Source: CAYJGJ01 sp964367585
GTDB lineage: Bacteria; Bacillota; Clostridia; Peptostreptococcales; Anaerovoracaceae
Length of the DNA stretch: 64,000 nucleotides
Direction: 5' to 3'
NCBI GenBank assembly: GCA_964367585.1
Contig: CAYIYH010000008.1
Coordinates: 5,457-69,456 of the forward strand
Within the stretch, counting starts at the first letter, position 1. Each line of letters starts with the position of its first letter. Position numbers and translations under genes: made by a program. This document shows, one piece after another, positions 8,973-18,209 of the stretch. The notes beneath the pieces are model-generated. The model saw only the letters and a list, made by a program, of their open reading frames with translations, had not been told where the DNA came from and searched no databases.

Positions 8973-11444
8973 ATGAACGAAAGATATGACTTTACTGAAA
9001 TAGAAAAAAAATGGCAAAAATATTGGGACGAAAATGAATCTTTTAAGACTGTAGAAGACGAGTCAAAACAAAAATACTATGTCTTAGAGATGTTTCCATA
9101 TCCATCTGGAAAGTTACATATGGGGCATGTAAGGAATTACTCGATAGGCGATGTTATATCGAGATTCAAAACCATGGATGGATTCAACGTTTTACATCCA
9201 ATGGGTTGGGATTCTTTCGGTCTTCCCGCTGAAAATGCTGCTATAAAGCATGGAGTAGAACCAAGCACGTGGACATTAGACAACATAGAAGAAATGAAAG
9301 TTCAATGTAAACGACTAGGTATCTCTTATGACTGGAGCAGAGAACTTGCTACGTGCAAACCTGATTATTACAAATGGATGCAATGGATTTTCATACAATT
9401 CTATAAAAAAGGATTGGCATATAAAAAGGAAAATCCTGTAAACTGGTGCCCTGATTGTAAGACAGTCCTCGCAAATGAGCAGGTAGTTGACGGTGAATGC
9501 GAAAGATGTAAAAATCCGGTAGGAAAAAAGAACTTATCTCAATGGTATTTTAAGATAACTGACTATGCGGATAGATTACTCGAAAATTTGAATACTTTAG
9601 ACGGTTGGCCTAACAAAGTTAAAGTTATGCAAAAAAATTGGATCGGCAAATCTGTAGGTGCAGAAATTACGTTTGATGTTGAAAATACTGACTTGAAATT
9701 GACAGTGTTTACTACGCGTGCGGATACTTTATATGGTGCTACATATATGGTTCTTTCTCCTGAACATCCATATGTGAAGCAACTTGTGACAGGCACGGAA
9801 TACGAAAAGGCAACTTTGGAATATATCAGAAAAGTTGAGCACATGAATGATATCGAAAGAACTTCGTTAACAAATGAGAAGACGGGTGAGTTCATCGGTG
9901 CATATGCCATTAACCCAGCAAATCAAAAAAGAATACCAATATATATTTCGGATTATGTGCTTATGGGATATGGAACGGGTGCTATTATGGCGGTTCCTGC
10001 ACACGACGAAAGGGATTTTGAATTTGCACAAAAATTTGGATTAGAAATAGTACCTGTAGTAGACAGTAGCGATGAAGCAATTGATGTTAATAATTTGACG
10101 GAAGCATTTGTCGCAGAAGGCACTATGATAAATTCTGACTTCTTAAATGGAATGAATAACAAAGAAGCTATTAAACTAATGACCGATGCATTGGAAGACA
10201 AAAAAATCGGTAAGGCTACTGTAAATTATAAGCTGAGAGATTGGTTGCTTTCTAGGCAAAGGTATTGGGGAACACCTATACCTATGATATATTGTGAAGC
10301 TTGCGGATGGGTATGCGAGAAAGATGAAAATCTTCCTGTTTTGTTGCCTACAGATGTGGAATTTACAGGAAAAGGGAAATCTCCTATTGCATCTTCTAAA
10401 TCATTTATTGAAACAAAATGCCCCCAATGCGGGAGAGATGCACAAAGAGAAACAGATACCATGGATACCTTTTTGGACTCCTCATGGTACTTCCTTAGAT
10501 ATTGCGACCCTACAAACGAAGATGAAATATTTGATAAGAAGAAAGTAGACTATTGGATGAATGTCGACCAATATATTGGTGGAGTAGAGCATGCGATACT
10601 TCATCTGTTATATGCTAGATTTTTTCAAATGGCTTTGTATGATATGGGACTCGTAAAGGTAGAAGAGCCATTCCAAAATCTTCTTACTCAGGGAATGGTA
10701 AATAAAGACGGCAAAAAGATGAGCAAATCTATCGGAAATGTAGTAAGTCCAGATGAGATAATATTGAAGTATGGTGCTGATACTGCAAGGCTTTTCATAT
10801 TATTCGCATCCCCTCCCGAAAAAGAATTAGACTGGTCTGATGCAGGTGTCGAAGGCAGCTATAGATTCCTAAATAGAGTCTACAGGGTAGTTTATGAAGT
10901 TATACAAAAGTATGGTGTGGAAGATGGAGAAATAGTAATAAAAAGTGATGAAGATAAGTCATTGAACTATGTGTTAAATTCTACGATAAAAAAAGTAACT
11001 GAGGATGCGGGAGGAAAATTTAATTTTAATACGGCAATAAGTTCAATAATGGAACTTGTAAATGAGATATATAAGTACAAAGAAACTAATGCTGTAAATT
11101 CCGCATTGATAATAAAATCTATCAAAAATCTTATAGTTATTTTGTCACCATTTACTCCTCATATATGCGAGGAAATGTGGGAATCGGTGGGAAATAAGAC
11201 ATCACTATATACTGTGAGTTGGCCAGAATATGACTCAAAGGCCCTCCAAAAAGACAAGATAGAAATAGTAATACAAATTAATGGAAAGGTAAAAGAAAAA
11301 TTAACAATAGATAATAATTTAGGTAAAGAAGAATTGGAGTTAATTGCGACAGAAAACGAAAAAGTCAAGAATTTGACTAAGGATAAAGAAATAATAAAAA
11401 TAATTACTGTTCCAAACAAACTCATAAATATTGTTATAAAGTAA
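8973..11444 (+). CDS. leuS: Leucyl-tRNA synthetase
   Basis: The 823-aa class I synthetase shows the HIGH-type motif HMGH within YPSGKLHMGHVRNY, a CxxC zinc-like site (WCPDCKTVLANEQ), the CP1 editing domain with GYGTGAIMAVPAHDERD, and the KMSKS signature (DGKKMSKSIGN). It charges tRNA-Leu with leucine and edits mischarged products. The 121-base gap before it has an AT-rich imperfect hairpin (about 8898-8937) but no T-box sequence. RNase J follows after only 10 bases. Confidence 0.98.
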   Translation: MNERYDFTEIEKKWQKYWDENESFKTVEDESKQKYYVLEMFPYPSGKLHMGHVRNYSIGDVISRFKTMDGFNVLHPMGWDSFGLPAENAAIKHGVEPSTWTLDNIEEMKVQCKRLGISYDWSRELATCKPDYYKWMQWIFIQFYKKGLAYKKENPVNWCPDCKTVLANEQVVDGECERCKNPVGKKNLSQWYFKITDYADRLLENLNTLDGWPNKVKVMQKNWIGKSVGAEITFDVENTDLKLTVFTTRADTLYGATYMVLSPEHPYVKQLVTGTEYEKATLEYIRKVEHMNDIERTSLTNEKTGEFIGAYAINPANQKRIPIYISDYVLMGYGTGAIMAVPAHDERDFEFAQKFGLEIVPVVDSSDEAIDVNNLTEAFVAEGTMINSDFLNGMNNKEAIKLMTDALEDKKIGKATVNYKLRDWLLSRQRYWGTPIPMIYCEACGWVCEKDENLPVLLPTDVEFTGKGKSPIASSKSFIETKCPQCGRDAQRETDTMDTFLDSSWYFLRYCDPTNEDEIFDKKKVDYWMNVDQYIGGVEHAILHLLYARFFQMALYDMGLVKVEEPFQNLLTQGMVNKDGKKMSKSIGNVVSPDEIILKYGADTARLFILFASPPEKELDWSDAGVEGSYRFLNRVYRVVYEVIQKYGVEDGEIVIKSDEDKSLNYVLNSTIKKVTEDAGGKFNFNTAISSIMELVNEIYKYKETNAVNSALIIKSIKNLIVILSPFTPHICEEMWESVGNKTSLYTVSWPEYDSKALQKDKIEIVIQINGKVKEKLTIDNNLGKEELELIATENEKVKNLTKDKEIIKIITVPNKLINIVIK

Positions 11445-11454
11445 AAGGAATAGA

Positions 11455-13503
11455 ATGAAAGAAAATAAAGGAAATGACGTGCGTGAAAAAATTCGTGCGG
11501 CAAGAATGAATGCTCCCGCTGTTCAAAAAGCTAAAAATGTTAACGATTACTATAGCACATTTGAAAGTGATAAGAGTAAAATAGAACAAAAATCAAAGAA
11601 AAAAAATAGAGGTGATAAAAATACAATAGATAAGTATATAACTTCTACTTTCACCAAGGCGGATCCGAAAGATATAGTTGTAGGAAAAAATAAAAAAAGA
11701 ATAAAGAAATCAGGTGACTTGGGATCCAGTAGTGAAATATTAAATGATAAAAAAACATCCAAGGCATCTGAAAACAAGATTAGCAATGGAAATAAAAAAA
11801 CTGACTCTAAAAAGAAACAGGGAAAAAAGAATAGTAATTATCAAGGTGCGACAGAGCCTGTTAAGATTATTTCACTCGGTGGATTGTATGAGATAGGAAA
11901 GAATTTAACAATATTTGAATATAAAGACCAAATAATTATCCTCGATTGTGGAATGTCTTTTCCCGAAGACGATATGTTTGGTATAGATATTGTTATTCCT
12001 GATTTTACATATCTAGAGGATAATAAGGAAAAAATTCTAGGCTTGTTTCTTACACATGGACATGAAGACCATATAGGAGCAGTTCCATATCTCTTAAAGA
12101 AGATAGATGTTCCAATCTATGCTACTAAATTTCCGATGGGGCTTATAAAAAATAAGTTGCGTGAGCATAAGTTGGATGCAACATTAAATGAAATAAGTCC
12201 AGGAGATGTGATTAGAGTAGGTGATTTTACAGTTGAAGCAATCCGTACTACGCACTCAATACCCGATTGTTTGTGCTATTTGATAGAGACTCCTGTAGCA
12301 TCATTTTTCCACACGGGTGACTTTAAAATTGATTACACGCCTGTAGATGGGCAAATTCTCGATTTTGCAAAATTAGCAGATATTTCGAGAAAAGGTGTAA
12401 CCGTAATGTTCGCAGACAGTACGAATGCTACAAAAGCAGGGTTTTGTAGTTCGGAGCGAACTGTAGCCAATGAATTAGATTCGCTTATAAATCAATCTAG
12501 AGGGCGATTACTAATTGCAACATTTTCTTCAAACTTACACAGAATACAAGGGATTGTGAACAGTGCTGCAACTCATGGCAGAAAAGTTGCAATCTCGGGA
12601 AGAAGCATGGAAAATGTTGTTGACTTAGGTAAAAGCATCGGATACTTACATGCGGAAGCCGGAGTTATTATCGATATAAAAGATATCGATAAATATCCCG
12701 ATAATGAAGTTGTAATTATTACTACAGGTAGTCAAGGAGAACCGCTATCTGCGCTTTCTAGGATGGCTGCAAATGAGCATAGATCTGTCAAGCTTAGAAA
12801 AGGCGACACTGTTATTTTCTCCTCATCGCCAGTACCTGGTAATGAAAAGACAGTTAGTAATATTATGAATAAATTATTTGAGAAAGATGTGAAAGTAATT
12901 TATTCAGAAATTGCGCCTGTACACGTCTCTGGACATGCTAACCGTGAAGAATTAAAAATCATTCATTCTATAATTAAACCTAAGTTTTTTGTGCCTGTAC
13001 ATGGGGAATGTAGACACCTCATTGCACATGCAGAATTAGCGGAAAGTTTGGGTATGGACAGAAAGAACATCTTCATTGCAGATAATGGAGATAGATTATC
13101 TGTGACAAGAAATTCTGTAAAGCAGGAAAAAAATGTAATTCCATCTGAACCTATATTAATAGATGGGTTAGGGGTAGGAGACGTAGGAAACACTGTACTC
13201 AATGAACGTAGAAGACTTTCGGAAGCTGGATTGATAGTTGTAACCGCTTCAATAGACAAGGCAAATGGATTAATTATGTCGGGACCTGAAATCTTAACAC
13301 GAGGTTTTGTATATGTAAAAGACAACGAAGAACTCGTAGAAGAGGCAAGAGAGCTTGCCGCAGAATCGCTTGAGAATATTCTTAGAGGAAATGAAAAGGA
13401 CTGGAATACAATAATTAATACTGTAAGAGACGATTTGCGCAAATTTATTTTTAAGAGGACTAAAAAGACACCTATGATACTTACTACGTTTTTAGATTTT
13501 TAA
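11455..13503 (+). CDS. rnj: Ribonuclease J with a long basic N-terminal extension
   Basis: From residue ~133 onward this is a standard RNase J: SLGGLYEIGKN, the metal motif THGHEDHIGAVPYLL, HTGDFKID, the beta-CASP part (GSQGEPLSALSRMA) and the C-terminal domain. RNase J is both an endonuclease and a 5'-3' exonuclease for mRNA decay and rRNA processing. The first ~132 residues are extra: low in complexity, rich in Lys, Asn, Ser and Asp, without a recognisable domain. The family usually starts close to the MBL domain (~555 aa total), while this protein has 682 aa. The ATG lies 10 bases after leuS with a GGAA-type site. It is probably in one transcript with the YlbF-family gene after it. Confidence 0.95.
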   Translation: MKENKGNDVREKIRAARMNAPAVQKAKNVNDYYSTFESDKSKIEQKSKKKNRGDKNTIDKYITSTFTKADPKDIVVGKNKKRIKKSGDLGSSSEILNDKKTSKASENKISNGNKKTDSKKKQGKKNSNYQGATEPVKIISLGGLYEIGKNLTIFEYKDQIIILDCGMSFPEDDMFGIDIVIPDFTYLEDNKEKILGLFLTHGHEDHIGAVPYLLKKIDVPIYATKFPMGLIKNKLREHKLDATLNEISPGDVIRVGDFTVEAIRTTHSIPDCLCYLIETPVASFFHTGDFKIDYTPVDGQILDFAKLADISRKGVTVMFADSTNATKAGFCSSERTVANELDSLINQSRGRLLIATFSSNLHRIQGIVNSAATHGRKVAISGRSMENVVDLGKSIGYLHAEAGVIIDIKDIDKYPDNEVVIITTGSQGEPLSALSRMAANEHRSVKLRKGDTVIFSSSPVPGNEKTVSNIMNKLFEKDVKVIYSEIAPVHVSGHANREELKIIHSIIKPKFFVPVHGECRHLIAHAELAESLGMDRKNIFIADNGDRLSVTRNSVKQEKNVIPSEPILIDGLGVGDVGNTVLNERRRLSEAGLIVVTASIDKANGLIMSGPEILTRGFVYVKDNEELVEEARELAAESLENILRGNEKDWNTIINTVRDDLRKFIFKRTKKTPMILTTFLDF

Positions 13504-13513
13504 GGAGGATAAT

Positions 13514-13861
13514 ATGAACGTATATGATATGGCACACAATTTGGCTAGAGCAATAAAGGAATCACAAGAATATAAAGATTATGAAAATCAAAAAGTTGAA
13601 ATAGAAAAGAGCGAAGATTTATCAGAAATGATAAAAGACTTTCAAGCTAAACAGCTTGAGTTGCAACTCAAACAGATGTCGGGAGAAAGCATTCAAGGTG
13701 ATATGATGACATCTGCCCAAGAATTGTACAAAATTGTAATGGCAAATCCTAAAGCTGCCGAATATATGCAAGCGGAGATGAGATTTTCTCTTATGATGAA
13801 CGATGTAAACAAAATAATTGGTGAGGCTATAGGAATTAAGTCAGATATGTTAGGTGAATAG
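13514..13861 (+). CDS. YlbF/YmcA family protein
   Basis: This 115-aa alpha-helical protein begins VYDMAHNLARAIKES and has the coiled helical pattern of the YlbF/YmcA (Com_YlbF) family, including a terminal NDVNKIIGEAIGI. In Bacillus, YlbF and YmcA form the Y-complex with YaaT, which modulates RNase Y and affects competence, sporulation and biofilm genes. The position directly after RNase J (10 bases, with an aaggagg site) supports a link to RNA turnover. Which member of the family this is cannot be decided. Confidence 0.85.
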   Translation: MNVYDMAHNLARAIKESQEYKDYENQKVEIEKSEDLSEMIKDFQAKQLELQLKQMSGESIQGDMMTSAQELYKIVMANPKAAEYMQAEMRFSLMMNDVNKIIGEAIGIKSDMLGE

Positions 13862-13900
13862 GTTAAACATATCTATTTGTGTCATGTATAGGAGTGACTA

Positions 13901-15538
13901 ATGATTATTACAGATTTATTAGAGTACAATGCCCGATTGTATGGTTCAGAAATTAGCTTAGTAGAAATAAGTCCTACCGAGGAAAGGGATAAAGCAACTA
14001 CTTGGAGAGAGCATAGTTTGATAGAAAGTCATAATCCCGATGCTCCATATAGAAGGGAAATTTCTTGGAAAGAATTCGATAATACCGCAAATCGATTTGC
14101 TAATTTGCTGCTCAGTAGATCGGTTAGTAAAGGTGCTAAGGTTGGAATATTGATGTACAACTGTATAGAATGGTTGCCAATTTATTTTGGAATACTAAAG
14201 GCGGGATGTATTGCGGTTCCATTTAACTTTAGATATTCTAGTAAAGAAATAGAGTACTGTATAGATTTAGCAGATATTGAAGTGCTGATTTTTGGAGAAG
14301 GGTTTCTTGAGCGGATAAATGAAATACCTGAAACAAAAAACAAATTGAATCATATATTCTATGTAGGCAAGGATGTGCCCGATTTCGCTGAATCCTATAC
14401 TAAATTATGCCAATTTTATTCATTTGAAGCCCCACCGATTAAACCTAAAAAGGAAGATCTTGCAGCTATATACTTTTCATCGGGTACAACAGGATTCCCA
14501 AAGGCAATTTTACACCATCATAAGGCACTCGTGGCTTCGTGTGAAACCGAACAGGCCCATCACTTGCAAAGCAAAGAGGATGTGTTTTTGTGTATACCGC
14601 CACTATATCATACAGGGGCTAAAATGCACTGGTTTGGTAGCTTGATTTCGGGAAGTAAGGCCGTATTACTAAAAGGTATAAAACCCGAATGGATATTACG
14701 TGCAGTTACTGAAGAAAAATGCACCGTAGTTTGGCTACTAGTGCCGTGGGCTCAAGATATTTTAGATTTAATCGATAGTAAAAGGATCGATTTAAATGAT
14801 TATCATTTAGAGCAATGGAGACTTATGCATATTGGAGCACAACCTGTTCCAAAAAGCTTGATAAAAAGATGGAAAAAATTGTTCCCACATCATGATTATG
14901 ATACCAATTATGGCTTAAGCGAGTCACTAGGCCCAGGATGCGTCCATTTAGGAATAGAGAATACACATAAAGTGGGAGCTATCGGTATTCCTGGTCATCA
15001 TTGGAAAGCCAAGATTGTTAATGATCAAGGTGAAGAGGTTGGAGATAATGAAGTAGGAGAACTAGTGGTTCAAGGCCCTGGCTTGATGCTGTCTTATTAC
15101 AAGAATATGGAAGCAACTAATGAAACATTAAAAGATGGGTGGTTGTTTACCGGAGACGTTGCAAAAAAAGATGAAGACGGGTTCATATATTTGGTAGATA
15201 GAAAGAAAGATGTGGTAATATCTGGAGGAGAAAATATTTATCCTGTAGAAATAGAAAATTATCTACGTAAATTTGATAAAATTAAGGATGTCGCTGTTAT
15301 AGGTATGGCGGACAGTAGATTAGGTGAAATTGCAGTAGCTATTATCGAAGTAAAAGATGGGGTAAAGTGTACTGAAGAAGAAGTGATAGATTTTTGTAAA
15401 GAATTGCATAAGTATAAGCGACCACATAAAATTATCTTTGACCAAATACCAAGAAATCCGACGGGTAAAATTGAAAAACCAAAATTAAGAAATAAATATA
15501 ATCAGGTTTCTTTGGTTGAGTCACAAATCACGGGTTAA
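13901..15538 (+). CDS. AMP-forming acyl-CoA synthetase (class I adenylate-forming enzyme)
   Basis: A 545-aa ANL-family enzyme with the P-loop motif YFSSGTTGFPKAI, the A5 motif YGLSESLGPG, the A8 hinge region (DVVISGGENIYPVEIE) and the A10 lysine motif PRNPTGKIEKPKL. It activates a carboxylic acid to the acyl-adenylate and then the CoA thioester. The substrate cannot be read from the sequence. The following iorA and iorB suggest an aryl- or branched-chain acid in amino-acid fermentation. ATG follows a good aggag site. A 154-base gap separates it from iorA. Confidence 0.9.
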   Translation: MIITDLLEYNARLYGSEISLVEISPTEERDKATTWREHSLIESHNPDAPYRREISWKEFDNTANRFANLLLSRSVSKGAKVGILMYNCIEWLPIYFGILKAGCIAVPFNFRYSSKEIEYCIDLADIEVLIFGEGFLERINEIPETKNKLNHIFYVGKDVPDFAESYTKLCQFYSFEAPPIKPKKEDLAAIYFSSGTTGFPKAILHHHKALVASCETEQAHHLQSKEDVFLCIPPLYHTGAKMHWFGSLISGSKAVLLKGIKPEWILRAVTEEKCTVVWLLVPWAQDILDLIDSKRIDLNDYHLEQWRLMHIGAQPVPKSLIKRWKKLFPHHDYDTNYGLSESLGPGCVHLGIENTHKVGAIGIPGHHWKAKIVNDQGEEVGDNEVGELVVQGPGLMLSYYKNMEATNETLKDGWLFTGDVAKKDEDGFIYLVDRKKDVVISGGENIYPVEIENYLRKFDKIKDVAVIGMADSRLGEIAVAIIEVKDGVKCTEEEVIDFCKELHKYKRPHKIIFDQIPRNPTGKIEKPKLRNKYNQVSLVESQITG

Positions 15539-15692
15539 CTAAATTTTTACATATATAAATCTGCCATCTTGTGTAGCAAGAGCGGGTAGATACTAATAAT
15601 AAAAAGAAGCAAATAATAGTAGCAATAATAACAACAATAATAATAAAAACAAATATAACTTACAATATTAAAGAGCAAATGGAGTAAAATAT
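15539..15692. other. AT-rich spacer with an A-rich AAY-type tract
   Basis: Between the ligase and iorA there is no gene. From about 15591 to 15660 the plus strand is almost only A with T, C or G interspersed, mostly as aat/aac/aag triplets. It may be an unstructured translation-enhancing leader for iorA or simply low-complexity sequence. Confidence 0.5.
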
Positions 15693-17468
15693 ATGAAAGA
15701 ATTAATGCTTGGTAATGCAGCTGTGGCAAGAGGATTGTATGAGGCAGGATGTAAAGTAGTTTCTAGTTATCCTGGAACTCCGAGTACGGAAATTACTGAA
15801 GAAGTTGCAAAATATGAAGAAATATATGGAGAGTGGGCGCCAAACGAAAAAGTTGCGATGGAAGTTGCCTTTGGTGCTTCTTTAGCGGGCAAGAGAAGTT
15901 TTTGTGCTATGAAACATGTCGGAGTGAATGTCGCGGCAGATCCATTATTTACACTGTCGTATACGGGAGTTGGGGGCGGCCTCGTAATAGGAGTTGCAGA
16001 CGATCCGGGAATGCATAGTTCGCAAAATGAACAAGATTCCAGACACTATGCAAAGGCATCGAAAGTTCCAATGTTAGAACCGGCAGATTCGCAGGAAGCG
16101 ATTGATTTTACAAAAATAGCGTTTGAACTATCCGAAAAGTTTGATACTCCTGTATTCGTAAAGATGTGTACACGTATTTCACATTCTCAAAGTGTGGTTC
16201 AAATCAGCGATCCTATTGAAGTTGTTACGAAAGAATATAAAAAAAATCCTGCAAAGAATATTATGATGCCAAGCTTTGCAAAATTGAAACACCCTATCGT
16301 AGAAAGCCGTACTCTTGATTTAATAGAGTTTTCTGAGACGACAGAACTTAATCGTATCGAAGAAGGTAATAATAAAAAAATTGGGTTTATTACCAGTAGT
16401 ACTTCATATCAATATATCAAAGAAGTTTTTGGAGATACGTATAGTGTATTAAAACTTGGACTTGTTTATCCCCTTCCTACAGATTTAATAAAAGACTTTT
16501 CTAAAATAGTAGACGAAGTAGTTGTAGTCGAGGAATTAGATCCATTTATAGAAGAGCATTGTAATAATATTAATGTAAATGTAACCGGAAAAGACATCTT
16601 TTCTTTGATTGGAGAATTCTCTCAAAATATTATAGCAGATGGAATTAGCAGATGGTTTGCTAGTGAAAAAGTTTCAAAATATTATAGCTCTGAGGATGCA
16701 ATTAAGTCGTTAGATGAAAGTATCCCTGTAAGGCCACCTGTAATGTGCGCGGGATGCCCTCATAGAGGACTTTTCCATATATTGAACAAAGAAAAATTAA
16801 CAGTTATGGGTGATATTGGGTGCTATACTTTGGGGGCAGCACCTCCATTGGGAGCTATCGATTCCGTACTATGTATGGGGGCGTCTATATCGGGAGTGCA
16901 TGGATTTAATAAGGCAATGGAAGGTACTTCTGATGGAGATACTGTCGCTGTTATTGGGGATTCTACATTTATGCATTCAGGAGTAACAGGATTAATTAAC
17001 ATTGCGTATAATCAATCCAACAGTACGGTAATAATAGTAGATAATTCGATAACAGGTATGACTGGACATCAACATAATCCGACTACGGGATATAATCTTA
17101 AGGGTGATCCAGCTACAAAAATCGACCTAGAAAAATTATGTCGAGCAGTTGGCATAAATGATGTAGTCGTAGTAGATCCATACGATTTAAAAGAAACATA
17201 CGATGCGATAAAAAATGCACGTGCAAAAAATGAACCATCTGTAATAATATCTAGGAGACCATGTGTGCTTTTAAAGTCAGTTAAGATTTCTTCACCAATT
17301 AATGTCGATAGCGATAAGTGCGTTGGGTGTAAGAAATGTATGGAAATTGGATGTCCTGCAATCAGTATGGTAGAAAAAAAGGCTAGAATTGATGTTACTT
17401 TATGCACAGGATGTGACGTATGTACACAACTATGTAAGTTCGAAGCAATGTGTAAAAGTTCTAGATAA
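15693..17468 (+). CDS. iorA: Indolepyruvate ferredoxin oxidoreductase, alpha subunit
   Basis: The 591-aa length and domain order fit IorA. An N-terminal pyruvate-oxidoreductase-like domain (SSYPGTPSTEITEEV) is followed by a TPP-binding domain with MGDIGCYTLGAAPP and the metal/TPP motif GDSTFMHSGVTG. The C-terminal ferredoxin domain has two cysteine clusters, CVGCKKCMEIGCP and CTGCDVCTQLCKFEA, for [4Fe-4S] centres. With IorB it oxidatively decarboxylates aryl pyruvates to aryl-acetyl-CoA and reduces ferredoxin. ATG follows ggagtaaaatat. iorB starts 27 bases downstream. The aminotransferase and CoA-ligase genes nearby suggest aromatic amino acid fermentation. Confidence 0.96.
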   Translation: MKELMLGNAAVARGLYEAGCKVVSSYPGTPSTEITEEVAKYEEIYGEWAPNEKVAMEVAFGASLAGKRSFCAMKHVGVNVAADPLFTLSYTGVGGGLVIGVADDPGMHSSQNEQDSRHYAKASKVPMLEPADSQEAIDFTKIAFELSEKFDTPVFVKMCTRISHSQSVVQISDPIEVVTKEYKKNPAKNIMMPSFAKLKHPIVESRTLDLIEFSETTELNRIEEGNNKKIGFITSSTSYQYIKEVFGDTYSVLKLGLVYPLPTDLIKDFSKIVDEVVVVEELDPFIEEHCNNINVNVTGKDIFSLIGEFSQNIIADGISRWFASEKVSKYYSSEDAIKSLDESIPVRPPVMCAGCPHRGLFHILNKEKLTVMGDIGCYTLGAAPPLGAIDSVLCMGASISGVHGFNKAMEGTSDGDTVAVIGDSTFMHSGVTGLINIAYNQSNSTVIIVDNSITGMTGHQHNPTTGYNLKGDPATKIDLEKLCRAVGINDVVVVDPYDLKETYDAIKNARAKNEPSVIISRRPCVLLKSVKISSPINVDSDKCVGCKKCMEIGCPAISMVEKKARIDVTLCTGCDVCTQLCKFEAMCKSSR

Positions 17469-17495
17469 TAGATTTTGTTCAAGAAAGGTATTACG

Positions 17496-18071
17496 ATGGA
17501 TACAAAAAATATAATGATAGTTGGAGTGGGGGGACAAGGATCTCTTCTTGCCAGTAAATTACTTGGCAACATGTTTTTGTCTAAGGGCTACGACATTAAA
17601 GTCTCCGAAGTCCATGGAATGAGCCAAAGAGGTGGATCTGTAGTTACTTATGTTAGATATGGAGATAAAGTTTATTCTCCGATTATCGATAAGGGTGAGG
17701 CAGATTTTATTGTTGCATTTGAAATGCTTGAAGCCGCACGATGGACTGAATATTTAAAACCCGGTGGCATTCTAATTACGAACACACAAGAGATTAACCC
17801 AATGCCTGTAATTACGGGCGCGGCTCAATACCCTGATCAAATCGTATCAAAAATAGCGGCGCTTCAAGTAGATGTTAAGGCATTCGATGCGCTTTCTTTA
17901 GCGATAGAAGCCGGTACCCCTAAAGGAGTAAATATAGTTCTTATGGGATATCTATCACGCTATTTTGATTTTGAAGAAAAGGAGTGGCTCGATTTAATCG
18001 AAAAAAGTGTAGCTCCAAAGTTTGTAGATATTAATAAAAAAGCATTTTTGCTTGGAAAAAATATATTTTAA
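17496..18071 (+). CDS. iorB: Indolepyruvate ferredoxin oxidoreductase, beta subunit
   Basis: This 191-aa protein has the POR gamma-type fold seen in IorB (MIVGVGGQGSLLASKLLG, VSEVHGMSQRGGSVVTYVRYG). It partners with IorA just upstream. The frame extends 7 codons further up to a TTG, but ATG at 17496 is preferred because an aaagg site lies 6-10 bases before it and the protein then begins as family members do (MDTKNIMIVGVGGQG). A hairpin follows the gene and then a regulator. Confidence 0.95.
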   Translation: MDTKNIMIVGVGGQGSLLASKLLGNMFLSKGYDIKVSEVHGMSQRGGSVVTYVRYGDKVYSPIIDKGEADFIVAFEMLEAARWTEYLKPGGILITNTQEINPMPVITGAAQYPDQIVSKIAALQVDVKAFDALSLAIEAGTPKGVNIVLMGYLSRYFDFEEKEWLDLIEKSVAPKFVDINKKAFLLGKNIF

Positions 18072-18094
18072 GAGTATTGTATCTTGTAATAATA

Positions 18095-18142
18095 ATTCCC
18101 AGTATGTCTCCGTGTAATAGAGTAGGTAGATATGCTGGGAAT
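18095..18142 (+). other. Hairpin between iorB and the sigma-54 regulator
   Basis: ATTCCCAG at 18095-18102 pairs exactly with CTGGGAAT at 18135-18142, enclosing a 32-base loop that can pair further. There is no T-run after it, so a classical terminator is doubtful; it could be a 3' stabilising hairpin or part of a leader. Confidence 0.45.
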
Positions 18143-18209
18143 ATTAATTTACAATGCTAAGATAGTATGGATGATCAATTTTTTAAAAAAGTATGGAGGC
18201 TCGTTATTG

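Noticed and set aside
12963..13442. A 159-aa minus-strand frame within RNase J
   Set aside because: It is the shadow of a conserved gene in another frame, without its own start signals.
15591..15660. Possible short tandem repeat or CRISPR-like tract
   Set aside because: It is irregular A-rich low-complexity DNA without repeat/spacer units. No CRISPR array, insertion sequence or phage gene was seen in the window.
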